Origin: Sipunculus nudus
Lineage: Eukaryota > Annelida > Sipuncula > Golfingiida > Sipunculidae
NCBI GenBank assembly: GCA_026874595.1
Contig: CM049311.1
Coordinates: 76,580,453-76,644,452, forward strand
Direction: 5' to 3'
DNA length: 64,000 nt
Below, one piece after another: positions 35,982-49,371 of this stretch. The position numbers and the translations under genes are program-made. Position 1 is the first letter of the stretch. Every line of letters starts with the position of its first letter. The notes under the pieces are model-generated. The model had not been told where the DNA came from, did not search any database, and was given only the letters and a program-made list of their open reading frames with translations.

Positions 35982-37763
35982 TTGAGCAACTTGGCTTGTC
36001 TCTGAAGCCACCCAGTAGACTGCTGTGGTTTAATTCAAGTAGAGGTGCAGGTGTTTTGGAAACAATCAAGAGTTTCTAAACGGCAGTATCATGGATCATT
36101 GATCTCTCATTTCTCTGTGTAAACTGCTGTACAAAATTTGCTATTTTTTAATTTTTAGGGGTTGCATAGCAGACTGATACAGTATGTATTTTTATAAATG
36201 GAGGAATTGGAAATTTAAAGCCTGGTATCTGTCAATCACGTAAGAAAACAAAATTTGATGGCTATATTGTTGACTGCCATTTGATATGCTGCATGTCATC
36301 TCAGAAAGCAAAGAACATTCAGTCACTTCTACAGTGCAGCAAATACCACAGTGGAGTGCACAAGTTGATTTGGCATGGCTTTTCTTGGTGAGATATTCAA
36401 TTTCTTACTTATCTAGAGATTCATTTGCCTTGCATTTGCTAGTTTAAGTGCAATGAGTAAGCATTATGTCCTGCCTAGTGCAGTAAGACTTTCTGTATAT
36501 CAGGTTTGCTGCAGAAATGGAAGAATATTAACATTGATCACTGCATGAAGACTGGACCCAAAGAGATTTTATTTAATTAATCTTTTTGTTTGTCAAATTC
36601 CTGGCTGAGTCTTGCTCAGTTTGAATTGTTTTTGACCACAACTGAATACTAGCAGCTGCAGCAGTTTATGTTGTCATTGATTTTCCTATTCCTCTTGCTA
36701 AACCTAGTTTATCAGTCTTATCAATTATCTGATTCCTGCTATTGACGTATTTGCCTGTCCCACCAGTGATACCTGGGTAGATAGTCCAGCTTGGGAGCCC
36801 GATTCAGCCGCAATGGCTGGTCCTGAATAATTGATCACCGTCCTTGCTGATCACCTCTTCTCTCTGTGATAAGTGTTTTAAGGCAGCAGATAAATGTGTC
36901 TCATGGGCCAGCTTATGCCGCTCTTTCTTTGACCAGGTTGATGTTATTTTTGGGGCTACTATGTGTTTTCATGTGGCTACTGCATCCGGACCACTTTCCA
37001 TTGAGATATTTTACCAGAGAGCCAGGCATGGTTCCTACTTAGCCACACTTAGTGCCAGGAAATGATACCCATCAAGCATTAAATAGCCTTAGGGCAGGAA
37101 ACTTAAGTGAGTTCTGTAAAGAAAAAAATAGGAAAATCCCCAAGAATGTAAGATACTTCCAGCAGTCATCAGCCAGCTCTCAGAAGGAATGTGTTCTTGG
37201 ACTGTTGTCATGAGTTATTTTGATTACCTGTTGCATTTGATGCAGAAGTAATTTATAGAGATAAAGGGGACTAATGATGGGCCCTTGCCTGCCCTTCAAA
37301 GACTTACGGCAATACATGGTAACTATCAGCATAAGTAAGATTTATAGAATTCCAAAATGGTGCTTTGTAAGACTTGGCTTGCTCTTTTCACTTTCAGAGT
37401 CATATACTGGTACTTCTTGATGAAGGCAGGATTAATTCCTGCACTCATATTATTAATGGTATTTGTTTGCTTGTAGCTGTCTAGACATTGTGCTTCTACT
37501 GTTTGCACTTTGAGAAATGAAGTTCAAAGAACCTCATGACTGTATGCCTCACGTTTCTTTATTCTGGTAATAAGACACCCCAAGCCCACCCAAGCTATTT
37601 TCATTCCACATTTTCTAGGAAAATAAGCAGGAAGCCAAATCACAAGCAAGATAATTACTACTCCTATTGTTATATGAACCATATTGTTGTACATACATTA
37701 GTATCAACTGCCTCACTAGATTGACCAAGAGCATTGAAATTTGAGGGACATGACTTCCTTTAA
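35982..37763. other. Intronic sequence without recognised feature
   Basis: No repeats with recognisable ends and no exon were seen. Confidence 0.5.
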
Positions 37764-37912
37764 CACATTCACTGCCAAGCCCATGTTCACCCCCAGTGCC
37801 AGGGCCATACACAGGGAACCCAGCAGCCCTGAGAGCTGCAGTGGTACCAAGACTAGGTGCTAATTACCTGATAAGAAGGTGTGACTTCGGATAACACAGG
37901 GCCAATAAAACT

Positions 37913-37934
37913 GGGGGGGGGGGAGGGGGGGGGG
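37913..37934. repeat. G11-A-G10 tract
   Basis: Two G runs separated by a single A, inside the left part of the piggyBac-type element. Confidence 0.95.
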
Positions 37935-38254
37935 TGAAGTTTGGCACTGAGTAGTCACAGCATGGCTCCGGTGGACTGGTTTCATAGCGTCTATGTTGAC
38001 ATCAGCATAAAGCTAACAACTGATTAAAAAAAAAGATCTCTATTTATTGTAAATGATGAACTAAATGAAATGATGAACTAAATGAAAATGTATTTGTTGG
38101 CCAAATGCTGAATTTGGAAGAGTCAAATGACTCAGAAGCACTGACATATATAGGCCTATATCTAACCAAAATAAATTTCATACCGGTCCTCTATCTTCGG
38201 GCACTCGCGATTTGTGCATTTTTGTAATATTACCGTAAACACAAAGATGAAAAG

Positions 38255-38354
38255 CAGAACCAGAACGGCGCAGTGGGTAGAATAGGTAGTTCCCATGTAC
38301 AATACGGCTTTGGCATGGGTTCGAACCTCGGTGGTGGTTTTTTTTTTTTTTTTT
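38255..38354 (+). mobile_element. tRNA-derived SINE (head and T-tail)
   Basis: An A-box-like GGCGCAGTGGGT (38267-38278) and a near-perfect B box GGTTCGAACCTC (38318-38329) lie 40 bp apart, the spacing of an internal RNA polymerase III promoter. A T17 run (38338-38354) follows. The arms do not fold into a good tRNA cloverleaf, so this is a SINE or tRNA pseudogene rather than a working tRNA gene. The body and borders are undefined, and a longer SINE is possible. Confidence 0.7.
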
Positions 38355-39245
38355 ACAAACATGTAGTGCTCAAACATACATTTTCACACTTTCATAATGA
38401 ACACAGCGATTCAACCAATCAATATATTTATAAACAAAATCATTTTACACATGTTATTTTCAAACAGTCATAGACAGTTTATATATACCAACATGCTTGG
38501 GCCTTGACGCAATTGACCTTGCATTGTAACAGTCACACAAACACGGAGATTATTTCAGTTTTGCAATTTACGAGCACTTGTTTGTGAAGTTACTAATATA
38601 TGCATATATCTATATATAAGTAAATAAGAAACATGAAATAAGTTGAAAGAATCATTAGCAGCCGCGTTCTGATTACTCTGCCGATCTGTGTGTCAATCAT
38701 GTGGCACACACCCTTTGTTGTTGATTGCGCAATACCCTGTCCTCTCGGGGCAATAAACCTGAATGACCTCGCGCCTCGCTATCTCGAGTTCACACCTAAG
38801 GTGCGATCTCTTAAGACCTCGGTCTCCCAACCGGGTCTGTCATAAATAAGTGGCCAAAACATGCTCTTAAATAAAACTAGCTACATATTTTTACGATCCT
38901 TGCTTTCATTTGATTCAAAGTAGTATTCTTACAAGGAATCGACGTCAAAATGAAGCGTGTTGTAGTTATTTCACGGCAAATGACCGGAGCCGTGGATTTT
39001 GTCACCATCTACACATCTTTCCTGCTTTCGAATATTGCAGCGCACTGTTGAATTACAAATAATTCATTTTCATACTGCGAGACTATTTGATAAATGGACT
39101 ACTACTCATCTGCAAAGAATTTATTGATAAATTTATGCGAATTCCTGCTGAAAATGGCTTATAAATAAATTAAGTGTATACACGTGCTTGGCACTGGGGG
39201 AATCATAAGAAATGACGGGTATACACATCATTGGCAGCGAATGTG

Positions 39246-41388
39246 TTGAGCATCTTTGAGATAAACTAATTCCATGAAACACTGAAACATCATTGCATAA
39301 AAGATGCTGTGTCCCTAAACTGAACATCTTCAATTTGATTTGCTCACTTTTATAATTAAACAAGTGTGAGAAAATCCTGTTCACAAGCTGAACATTATAA
39401 TTTATACCTTGAAAATGTCTCAAATATTTGAACATACCTGAGTCAGATTTACCTTATCCACAATTTGCTCCTCAGAAGTCGATCACAATCTGTCACAGGA
39501 TGAGATGAACAAGATCATTTATAGTGCAGTTTACAGAAGGAATTTACAACTGAAAACCAGACTCATATGTTATTAAGCTGACTACAGGAGAAATACAGCT
39601 ATCATTATACATTATAGGTGTTAACCTTATTGTATGGAAGATCAGGATTGACTTTTGAGTGATGGTATAATTGACCTATCCATGAACGCTATGTGACCTT
39701 AATTGCATGTTTATTCAATGAATAATCATAAGCTATGTACTAATGAGCAACCAATCAGGTGACTGTTAGCATTGTCAACTGTCAATCATCTGACAAGCAC
39801 AAAATTTGCATAATTTGGCAGAGCTCTGCCAAACAGAACACATCTAGTCTGTACAAGTATCCATGTTGGCATGTTTTCCAGGATATTTTGTTTATACAAA
39901 GGAGACAGTATAAAAAGTTCTAGGCCATAGGTTGCAGGAGCCATTCCTCCAACTACTGAATGAGTATAATGTGTTACCTGGCATGTAATTAGTATGAAAC
40001 AAATAATCCAAAATATGGCAAGACAGTTCACAGTGACATTGATATACTCATCAGTGCTAGTGGAGAACAGCAATTCCAGTTGATGATGTCAGTCAATGCC
40101 ACGTCATACGTCATTGACTTTTGTGACGTCATTATTGTCTTGTAAACAGCTCTAGCAACCATAGGCATGGAAGACCTTCTGTGTAGGAGCTTTTTGGGGG
40201 CTCATCATAATAATTAGGTTAAAAGGGTGGAGCATATGGGCTGTGGTGGATTGGTCATATCATCTTAGCATGTGCCAGTATCTTCATCAGGGCTATATTT
40301 GTCGTCACATTTTATTGAGTGGTCCTGCACAGTCATGGTCATGATACTTCCTTGTCATCATGGAGCCAGATGGAGGTTGTGTAATTTGACAGATATCTTA
40401 CCAAAAAAAAGGGCATGATGAATAATCTGTCTGCTAACAAATGTGCCATCTATTACTCTGTTAAAAAATTGCTCAGCTGAATGACAGATGGCATCCCTGT
40501 ATGTACCTTTTTCAGTATTACTATAAGGATGTATGACACTGCAGATCAGTAAATGCATGTTTTATAATTCCAGTTCATTGATTTATATGTGCATTATCCC
40601 AAAATGCCAAGTTGGATATTCATTGAGGCTAAAGCAAATTATCTAAAATCTGTGATAATATTTAGTTCATTAGTCTGTGCATTATTCTTAAATACCACAA
40701 TTACATTTTTCCAGTTGATCCACAGAGATAATTATCATTCATATTAAAAAAAAATCATTATGCCTTCCTTGATGCTCCAGCTTGTTTATATGTGTTCATA
40801 TGTTCTAATGGGAAAGGAAAAGCTGAAAATGAAAGGGGTAATTGAAAGACATTGTTGGAACATTGAACATGAATATGGGACTATCTTTGTCGGCCATTTT
40901 TGGAACTTAAAATTCCTGTCAGAATCATCTGATCTTATCATGGTTTATGCAATTATTCTTCAGTAAGTTAAATTGGATAATTCTCTTAACTGGGATTTCA
41001 GCTGCTCAAATGGATCGGGAGAGATGTCAGGTACAGGCCACTTCATGGCGTCTGCCTCTGCACCAGTTGGATAATGAAGGAGATCATTTGGCCCTCTGGG
41101 GCACAAACTGATGATAGATAATTGAAGAACTTTAGAAAATTGAACACAGCTGTGACTCTCTGGGGGTTATATACATGGTTATCAATCATGGACATTGACA
41201 GCCAAGTAGAGGAAGCAAAAATTAATGGCATGTTTCATTTGGAATATTATTCTCAGTGAAAGGTAAGAAGAAGTTAAATTGAACTTTGTCCAACATGAAA
41301 AATAGTGAGAGCAATTCACATTATTATCATGATTGACATAAAACTGAAAGAAAACCCAGGAAACAAAATGCTTCTTTTATAATTGCAG
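39246..41388. other. Intron upstream of the RRM2 exon
   Basis: AT-rich sequence. A short palindromic stretch ATGCCACGTCATACGTCATTG / TTGTGACGTCATTATTG near 40096-40135 holds three TGACGTCA- or CGTCA-like boxes. Otherwise nothing was recognised up to the acceptor. Confidence 0.5.
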
Positions 41389-41520
41389 TTGAGGAGAGGA
41401 AGTTGTTTGTTGGAATGTTGTCAAAGAAATGCAATGAGACTGACATTCGAATGATGTTTGCCCCCTTTGGGACAATAGAAGAGTGCACAGTATTGCGAGA
41501 GCAGAATGGACAGAGTAAAG
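41389..41520 (+). CDS. CELF1/2: CELF/Bruno RNA-binding protein, internal exon, first half of RRM2
   Basis: This exon completes a Val codon (G from the previous exon plus TT) and then reads [10 protein letters not shown], which holds the RRM2 RNP2 motif L-F-V-G-M-L. The helix [12 protein letters not shown] and the strand [10 protein letters not shown] follow. It ends N-G-Q-S-K plus the first base of Gly, just before the expected RNP1 of RRM2. The acceptor is TTTATAATTGCAG and the donor GTCAGT. The wording L-F-V-G-M-L and E-C-T-V-L-R resembles invertebrate Bruno more than vertebrate CELF1/2. The exon is 132 nt; the vertebrate equivalent I remember is 135 nt, with Ala-Val at the junction where this gene has Val alone. 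The following exon was not found before 64000. Confidence 0.95.
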
Positions 41521-41760
41521 GTCAGTACTTGATGAATTGCTTCAATCCTTTGTCTAAGATGGATTGATCTTAGGGAATTTTAATGCAAGATTCTGATGAA
41601 ATAGAACAAAAAATGTCTCTCCATGACAAGAATCCCAAATTAGGAATTCCAACATTTAGAAATGAGTTTTAATTATTAATGTATTAAGAAAAGATAACCA
41701 TCATGTCATTAATTGAAGTAATAGACTTCAGTTGGAAAATTATTTATATGTACACTTTTT

Positions 41761-44364
41761 AGCTCAGCTGACTATAAGTCATCTGAGCTATAGTCGTGGT
41801 CCATTGTCCGTCGTCCGTCCGTCTGTCCGTCCGTCCGTCCGTCCGTCCGTCCGTCCGTCCGTCCGTAGATGTGGCACGTTTTGAAACCGTAAGACCTAGG
41901 AATCCAAAATTCAGCATAATGTTAGATGTCCCCAAGATCTCCTACCAAGCCGAAAACTGGGTCTTTGCAACTTCATTCCTTTGAGAAATTAAGGAAAAAC
42001 CTCAATTTTTTATTAAAAACCTATTTTCAAACTTTAGGACTGCCTAATATGAAAACCACTCATCTGTTTTTCCTCATATTTCCTATAAATAATCCTCTAT
42101 ATAATTCCTATGTACATGCCAGAAATTAGGTCTGTATTATTTAATTTAAAAAAGTTATGGGCCCAAACATAATGCATTTTGTAAATAATCATGAAAGAAA
42201 TTTTATCACTTAACACAAAACTTGTTAAAGCTAAGCACTTTTTTTCCAGTAATATTACTTTTATTAATCAAAATTAAATTGTATACCCAAAATTAGATCA
42301 AAATCTTTTAAATTTTTAAAAATATTAGCAAAAATAAAAAATTGGTACCTTAAATTTTGCCCAACTTTGACCATGGCACGTTTTTTTGCTGTAACTGCTG
42401 TGCATTTAATTTTCACAGCATGTTTTTGTTAGCATTTCAACTGTTAACACCAAAAAATTGAAACCAGTTGATTTTATTCAAGTTTTCAAGCACCATGTCA
42501 CATATTGCTAGTGTTATGCAGTTTGCTAGAGCTCAGCTCCCGAGCTTCAGCTCTAAGTTCCTTAAATTTGGCATACAGTTAGATTTCTCCAAAATCCCCT
42601 ACCATGCCAAGAATTTGGTCACTAGGACTTAATTCCTTCGAGATATCAATGAAAAACTTCATTTTTCCATTAAAAACCCAATGTTACACTTTAAGACTGC
42701 CTAATATCAAAACCACTGATCTGACTTTGATCATATATAATATACATAATTTTCCATACATTCACTATGCACATGCCAGAAATGATGTCAGTATTGTGTA
42801 TTTTTTTTAAGTTATGGGCCCAAACATGATGCACTTTGTAAAAAATCAAGAAATATATTTACTCCCTTAACAAGGGGATTGCTGAAGCTAGAGATTTTTT
42901 TTGTCAGGGATGTAACATTATTTAATCAAGATTCAATTGAATACCCAAAATTAGTTCTGAATTTTTCAAATTTTATAAGTTATTAGTATAAATATAAAAT
43001 TAGTACCTTAAATTTTGCCCAACTGTGACCAAGGCACGTTTGTTTCCCGTGAGCACTGTATATAATTTTCATATCATGCACACATAAGGATTTCAGCTTT
43101 TTAGTTTAGAAAGCTGAAAGAAATTTGCCAAAAATTGTAGCTTTTATTAATGTTTTTTATGAGACCCTGTCAGACTTTGGCTCTCTCCAGCCCCTCTTGA
43201 GTCACCTGTATGTTGACCTTGTTGACCTTTCATCAAATTATGCACGCTTGAGGGGAGAATCCAGGCAGCTTATGGCCAGCCACAGTTGATCCAGGTGTTC
43301 AACCCAACTCATCTAGTAGTTTTAACCAACAACATAACAATAAACAATAAATTAATAAATTTTTATTGGTTTTTAATAACAAATTAAAGAAAAATAGAAA
43401 AGGAATTTGTTAGTTTATAATAACAGGAAATTAACTTGCAGTTACTGATGATATAAGAATCTTGTATCGATGGGTAGAATGTCACATATTCCAAATAACA
43501 CCATGCAGTCACCTATGGCATTTTTCAGTTCATTTTTAATGATAAAGAAGTAAATCATATTATTCATTACTAATCATTAAGGATTATATGAAGGAAATTA
43601 ATGATAGACAAAGATGCAGTTGATAATATTAATCTAGATTCCTACTGTGTCTAGTGTGTACATTGATGTGAAATTAGTCCAAAATGAATTTTTTACAGTT
43701 ATTTTTTAATATAAATAAAAGCCATAAAACCAGGTACTTATGATCATTATTTAAATGTGTGAAATTTGTATATTCTGGATTCTCATCATCATTGTTTGGT
43801 GAAAACTGAATAAATACCAGACATGGTGCGAATACTTTGTAATTGTATTTAAATACGAATATGATTATGTACTCCATAATAAAATTTCTTGCATAAAGAA
43901 TGGGAATTCAGGTAAAAATGAAAGTATATGAATACTTGTGCAAATACTTTCAAAATGTATTCATGAATGCATGTATGAATATATTCTTTAATATTATTTT
44001 AATAATCATATCAGTTATATTTCATTTTTAAAAAATCATATGATTCTTTTATTATTTTTAATAAAAATTATATTTGGGACAATATTTGTAATTTTTTTAA
44101 TAAATAGTTAAACTTTTATATTATATGTTCTGCTTATAAGTTATATGGCCAAGTCAAAATCTGTGTGACAGTAGTACTCCATTTGTTAATAAAATAAATA
44201 CTATTTGATATAATAATACTATCAAAATCATACATAAGCTAAACAACAACAACTCATAATACAGCTTATATTTATTACCACACAAAACCAGCATGTGCCT
44301 CATTTCTAAATAATATTTTTTTATCATATATAACAGCTGAGCGTCGTGACCCATAGGTCCCTTG
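41761..44364 (+). mobile_element. F1b element, full-length 2.60-kb copy
   Basis: The ends and order match 8864-11493, with a long pure CCGT array (about 41810-41864). It starts only 240 bp after the RRM2 exon's splice donor. It has small deletions relative to the other copies, for example in the CTTGAGGCGAGGCATAC block near 43250 and near 44200. Confidence 0.9.
41810..41864 (+). repeat. (CCGT)n microsatellite in F1b
   Basis: About 13 CCGT units with one CTGT variant, the longest of the CCGT arrays in this window. Shorter versions stand at the same place in the other F1, F4 and F5 copies. Confidence 0.95.
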
Positions 44365-47300
44365 TTTTAAAAAGACAATGGGAACCTAAATTCTTACAAA
44401 ATTTAAATACACATGTAAAACTCATCCAGGATTAAATATTTTACTTTAATTAGACCCTGGACTCTCTACCTATCCAACACACTTCGCTGCTATACAATAA
44501 TTTTGCTATTGGGAGCCTGTTTACAATGAAGGCCAGATGAAATGTTCATTTGTGAGGCAGTTTTTTGCTGCCTCTTGGATATTACAAGCAGTATAGGCAC
44601 GTATAGTTGCTATTGCTATATCATTTTGATTACAGCAGTTTAAAAAAAAATATTAAATTTTTAAGTCATAACAAAATCTATCAATCTATAGATTTAAATA
44701 TAAAGCAGGGCCTTTTCACCAGGTCAGTAGACTAAACACTAGACTTGTTGATAAGAGTGATTGTAAATTATGTAATATATTGTCATCATTAGTTTTCAAC
44801 TGAAGTTAATTTATAAGAGGCATGAAAATTGAAAAGGAGAAATACTTTATATTTGTATACAAGAGTGAATCGCCATGTTCACAAGGATGTTTGGCAGAGA
44901 AAATCTCAGAAATGGTTGAGCGCTAGTGAAGTTGCCAGTAATTAAGTACCTGTCAGGTAGCTTATCCCAGTGCCTCTACCTGATGATCCCATGTGATGTT
45001 AAGCAGCGGGGGCTTCATCCATGGGCCTGTGGTGAGAGAAAGCATGTGATGCATGCAGGGTCCTCGCATATTAGGCCCCCCAAAAGTATGGTTAATTCAT
45101 CTGAATGGTGATTATGGAAGCAGGGCCACTAACAGATGTAGTATGCTGCAACAAATTAAACACTTTGTTCCTGCTTAGGAATATGTCTGCACCAAATTGA
45201 AGGTGACAAGAATGAGCCAGGCTACATACCAGTCACCCATATGCACTGGTCTTTCACCACCCAACAAGTTTAATCTTACAGGTTTAAAGTGATGTATCCT
45301 GGTCCAAATTCTGGCTGTATTATGATCTTTTGATGTGTGCAAAACATAATCATAAATACTCTTTGCTGGGACTTCTCATGAAGCTAATAAAACTTTTTGT
45401 TGAAAGACTTTGATGGCATCATATTAAAAATCCCACTGGAATCCCTTATATGATAAACGTGGCCTGTAGGTCTATGCAGGTCTAATCATGATTGGCATAT
45501 TCAGCATACTGATGTTATTCAAGGCTTTTGAATCCATATTATATTTCAGAAGCACACTGCTCTCAGAAATGTAGGTCACTTAGACTCCATTAAAAGATGA
45601 CAATATAAAAGCATTACATTTGAAAAAACAGTGATGGTGATTATATATTTTCATAAAAATATGGAGATAATTAAGATATAACAATTATCCACAAACAGTT
45701 ATCCTCAACCTTCCTCCTTATGTTACAGTGTTTCTCTATCATGGTTATACAAACCAAAGATGGTTTGAAAACATATCTGAGCTACCTGTCTGGATTGAAG
45801 TATAAGTTGTGTATGTTTTATTTTGTGATTATTTGAAAGTAGTTGGTCTTTATTGTACAGTAAAAAAATTAAACTTAAAATCTTATGAGGCAGCTAAAGC
45901 GAACATGTTTATTTGTGTATATTTGACCAAAATGTGCTAAAAATAACTATGTGATAATCTTGTAAATCCATGTCTAGCTGACACCCCAGTTTCATTCCAG
46001 TATGTGCGTGCAGTTAAAGTCAGACTGCCTCTTCTGTACAGTGGAAAAACTGCACTGCACAAGGAAGAATGGTAAAAATTGTATAGGAACACAGTAGATG
46101 TTTGAATTTAACATGTAGAGACAACTGCAGCTCTTTAAGTTCATTAATCACTCCTCTAGTGTTTTAGTGTTAGTATGTATGAAATTCTTGACACTGTTTC
46201 AGTGTGTAAGATGGATGTTATCATAATAAAGAGATAAACTGGACATTTTCACAATTCATGACAAGCCTTGCATACACATATATAAATGTCATTAAATGAA
46301 TAATTAATACCTGCAGGTTTATTCTCTTAAATGTATTTCAGCTACAATACATTAGAATCTGTGCTGCATATATATAAGACAAACAAGCATCTAGTTTATA
46401 AAGCAACCATATAAAAACAATATTTTATCTGTTATGTCACTAACATTCCTGAAAAGCCATTGGCAAACAATTACACAGCTAATGATAAAGAAAATACTTT
46501 TCTCTGAATGAATCATATAAACTATAAAAATGGCTTAACCATACAACTTATTACTTTACAAGAAAACATGTTCATCTTGGCTGTCCAGGACACAGTGTAG
46601 GAACCCAGTTGATTATGATTGTGGAAAGCAAAAAAGGGGACAATTTCATCTCTAATGCTTGTGTTGTACACAATGCCAGAAAAATGTACATCCTTGAGTA
46701 TAAAAGCAATCAGTACACAGCCAAGATGTCTTTGAGTGGCTGTCCTGAGTTTAATCCTTCCTCTCCTGTGTCTCTAGTCGGAAATAACCAAAACTTGCGT
46801 GCAGACTCTACCTGTAAAATCAGAAGGCTCACGCAAGCTTAGACTATCAATTTTCCTTTTTCTCCCTTGTAAAGTGCTTCTTGCCACCTGCTTAATATGA
46901 GGTGTATTCAACAAAGGCAGCTGTTCACAGATGCCAGAATCATCAATTAACAAATCAACCAGAATAGACATGCCAAGGGAACACATGATAGGGATGAGAG
47001 AGACTTGAAGCATAAACAAGCTCAGAGATCAGGGTAATTGATGGGGGGGGGGGGGGTTAAAAAAAAAAAGAAAAAAAAAGCAGGGAAGTCGGATGAGATT
47101 TGTTTGAAAAAAAATCACGGTCATATCCAAGGAAATGTACCTTTCCATGCAGTTAACATCCCAGTGAATATGGTAAAAGACACTATTGGAATATATGTAG
47201 TCCAGTATACATATATAAAAGTTTGTATGATATTTTGGTAGAATCTAGCTTTCTGCTTTTGTTTTTAAATCCCTCTGAGCTTCAATAGCAGATGCAGTTA

Positions 47301-49371
47301 CCAACAAAACCAGTGGTTATAAAATTTACATCAGATTACAGTTGAGAATGCTTGGATCCCCCTGGCTAGAGAGAGGTCTTTTCATTAATCATATTGGCTT
47401 CAAAAGGAGATAGGACCAGTATGAAGCTTTTTGTTAACTAAGTTGTATTCAGGTAATCTGTTCAGATGATGAAGTGCAGGTCTTGACTGAGACTAAAACT
47501 GGCATTTGTTTGGTTCACATGTCTCAGATGACAGATCTGTGTTTATTTAGAAGACCATTTGTTGTACTCCAGGTGCTAGTTATCATAGCTTGCAGGATAT
47601 CAGCCTCTGCCAAGATGAAAAAGATAAGGTAGGCATGAGCAGTTCAACCAGGTGGTCCCAGCCAGTGCATTGCCCAATTTTCATCAAAGTTTCTGTGATA
47701 TGTTTGATAAATCCCTGCCTGAGCATACCAGATAAAAGCATGATTAATGTGTATGTTTCTTCAGCTGCAGACATATTGTCAGGCATTACTGATGAGCTTC
47801 AGACTTAATATTATTGTGCACCTTGTCATTGCCAAAATGAAAACTTCTTGAATTCTTTTTCTGAGAAGTTTTTTTTTTCAACAATCAGCATTGATTTTGA
47901 ATTATTCTGAATTTTAATTTTTTAACCCATTATGGTTAGGAAGTGGTATTTTTGTTTATTAAGACCTGTTTGGGAAGAATAAAAGTTAATTGCATGATCT
48001 TAATACTTTTTAATGTGCAATTTATCTCACAATAATAATTACTATAAAAAGGCTATACTTCCAGCTAAAAAATTGTTATTTAGGATTTATATTGAAAGTA
48101 AATCAGCTACTTTATAGCATCCAATCAGCTTACTTATTATTCAAATAAAAGTAAATCTACATCAATTTATAACAATTGCAGTTTCATCAGGCACTTACTC
48201 AATTTTAGATTTCTTATGTTACCCAAAAATGTGATTTTAATGTCAGATAATGGTAAAAAATAACCTCCCCCCCTGCTTTAGTGCTTCTCTAAATATAATG
48301 TAAAATACTAATAAAAATGAACTTAATTTCATGAAATTTTCACAGTTTTATTCCCAAATAAGCATAATATTGTCATTATAGCCTAATAATGTCTGATATG
48401 TGGTCCATAAATTCCTTGTTCCAACAGTTAATGTTGCCAGAGTTTTATTGTTATGTCAAAAGCCAGGCAGCTGTAGCTAGGAAAAACCAAAAAGTTCCCT
48501 TATTCTTTGTCTGATAAACAGCATACTAAAATATTAATTTTCTCAAATTTGCTAAGAAAAATATAGAGGTATATTTTTTTTCAACTAATCATTGTAGAAA
48601 GAAGCTTGTGATGACTGTGATGAAATGCACTAGTCCATCAAGCCAATCAATTTGTAGGGTTGCACGCAGACAGTCTTCCTTTTTCACAGGTTCTATATTA
48701 AATATGTGATTTAGAATCAAGGGCTTTAAGTCCTGTTAAAGTATTTTTTAATCTTCTAAAGTGTGTAGAACCATGCATGAATGTTTTACTATATCATGAT
48801 TTGAATATGCTTCAAGAAAAGATTAGCCTTACTCAGCATTCCTAACTAATTCTTAATGCCAAGCAAGCCTTCCTCACTTCACAATACCATATCTGTTTAT
48901 CTCATTGAATTCACTGTGTTTTAGAACAGTCTTTTTCTTTAGGTTGTTCAGATATAGATTTGTTTTATATAAATGAGGGAATACAGAATCATGAATGTAA
49001 ATTTTAAAATAGTTGAATGTCTTGTCAGCAAATCAGTAATTGTTTTGAACAAATGAACAAATGCAGGAAAGTCATTGAAATCCCTGGAAAAGTATACTAT
49101 ATTTACTCCTAAACAAAATGATTAAGGTCTGTTTTTATGTTCGTCATTAAATATATACCAAATATATATTTATATATACTCAATCACTGAAAATTATAAT
49201 GATGTTCTTAAAATTCATGTAACAGACATTCAGAGGTGCTCAGAGGTTCAGATACCTTTAAATCGAAGTGGAACAGCACTATAAAGGATTTGTCTGAGAG
49301 AGAGAAATATTATATTTGACATAGACATAGTAGTAATGTATTCATGAAAATATATACAATATGTCAATTTT
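44365..49371. other. Intronic sequence, five kb without recognised element
   Basis: Only a G14 tract (47043-47056) followed by an A-rich stretch was noticed. I looked for the missing RRM2 RNP1 exon here and did not find it. Confidence 0.5.
47043..47056. repeat. G14 homopolymer followed by an A-rich run
   Basis: G14 then TTAAAAAAAAAAAG and another A9 run. No surrounding element recognised. Confidence 0.9.

Larger units (their letters stand above)
37764..39245. mobile_element. piggyBac-type non-autonomous element carrying a SINE
   Basis: The left end CACATTCACTGCCAA and the right end (complement) CACATTCGCTGCCAA are terminal inverted repeats of 15 bp with one mismatch. A second inverted block, CCCCCAGTGCCA, lies further in on each side (about 37792 and 39186). 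The flanks are TTAA (37760-37763) and TTGA (39246-39249), a one-base-decayed TTAA duplication as expected for piggyBac-superfamily elements. The interior, 38160-39240, is richer in CpG than the surrounding intron. No transposase frame is present. The classification rests on target and ends only. Confidence 0.65.

Noticed and set aside
38255-38340. Functional tRNA gene
   Set aside because: The A and B boxes are good, but the acceptor and T arms pair poorly and no anticodon arm can be drawn with confidence. A long T tail follows, as in a SINE.
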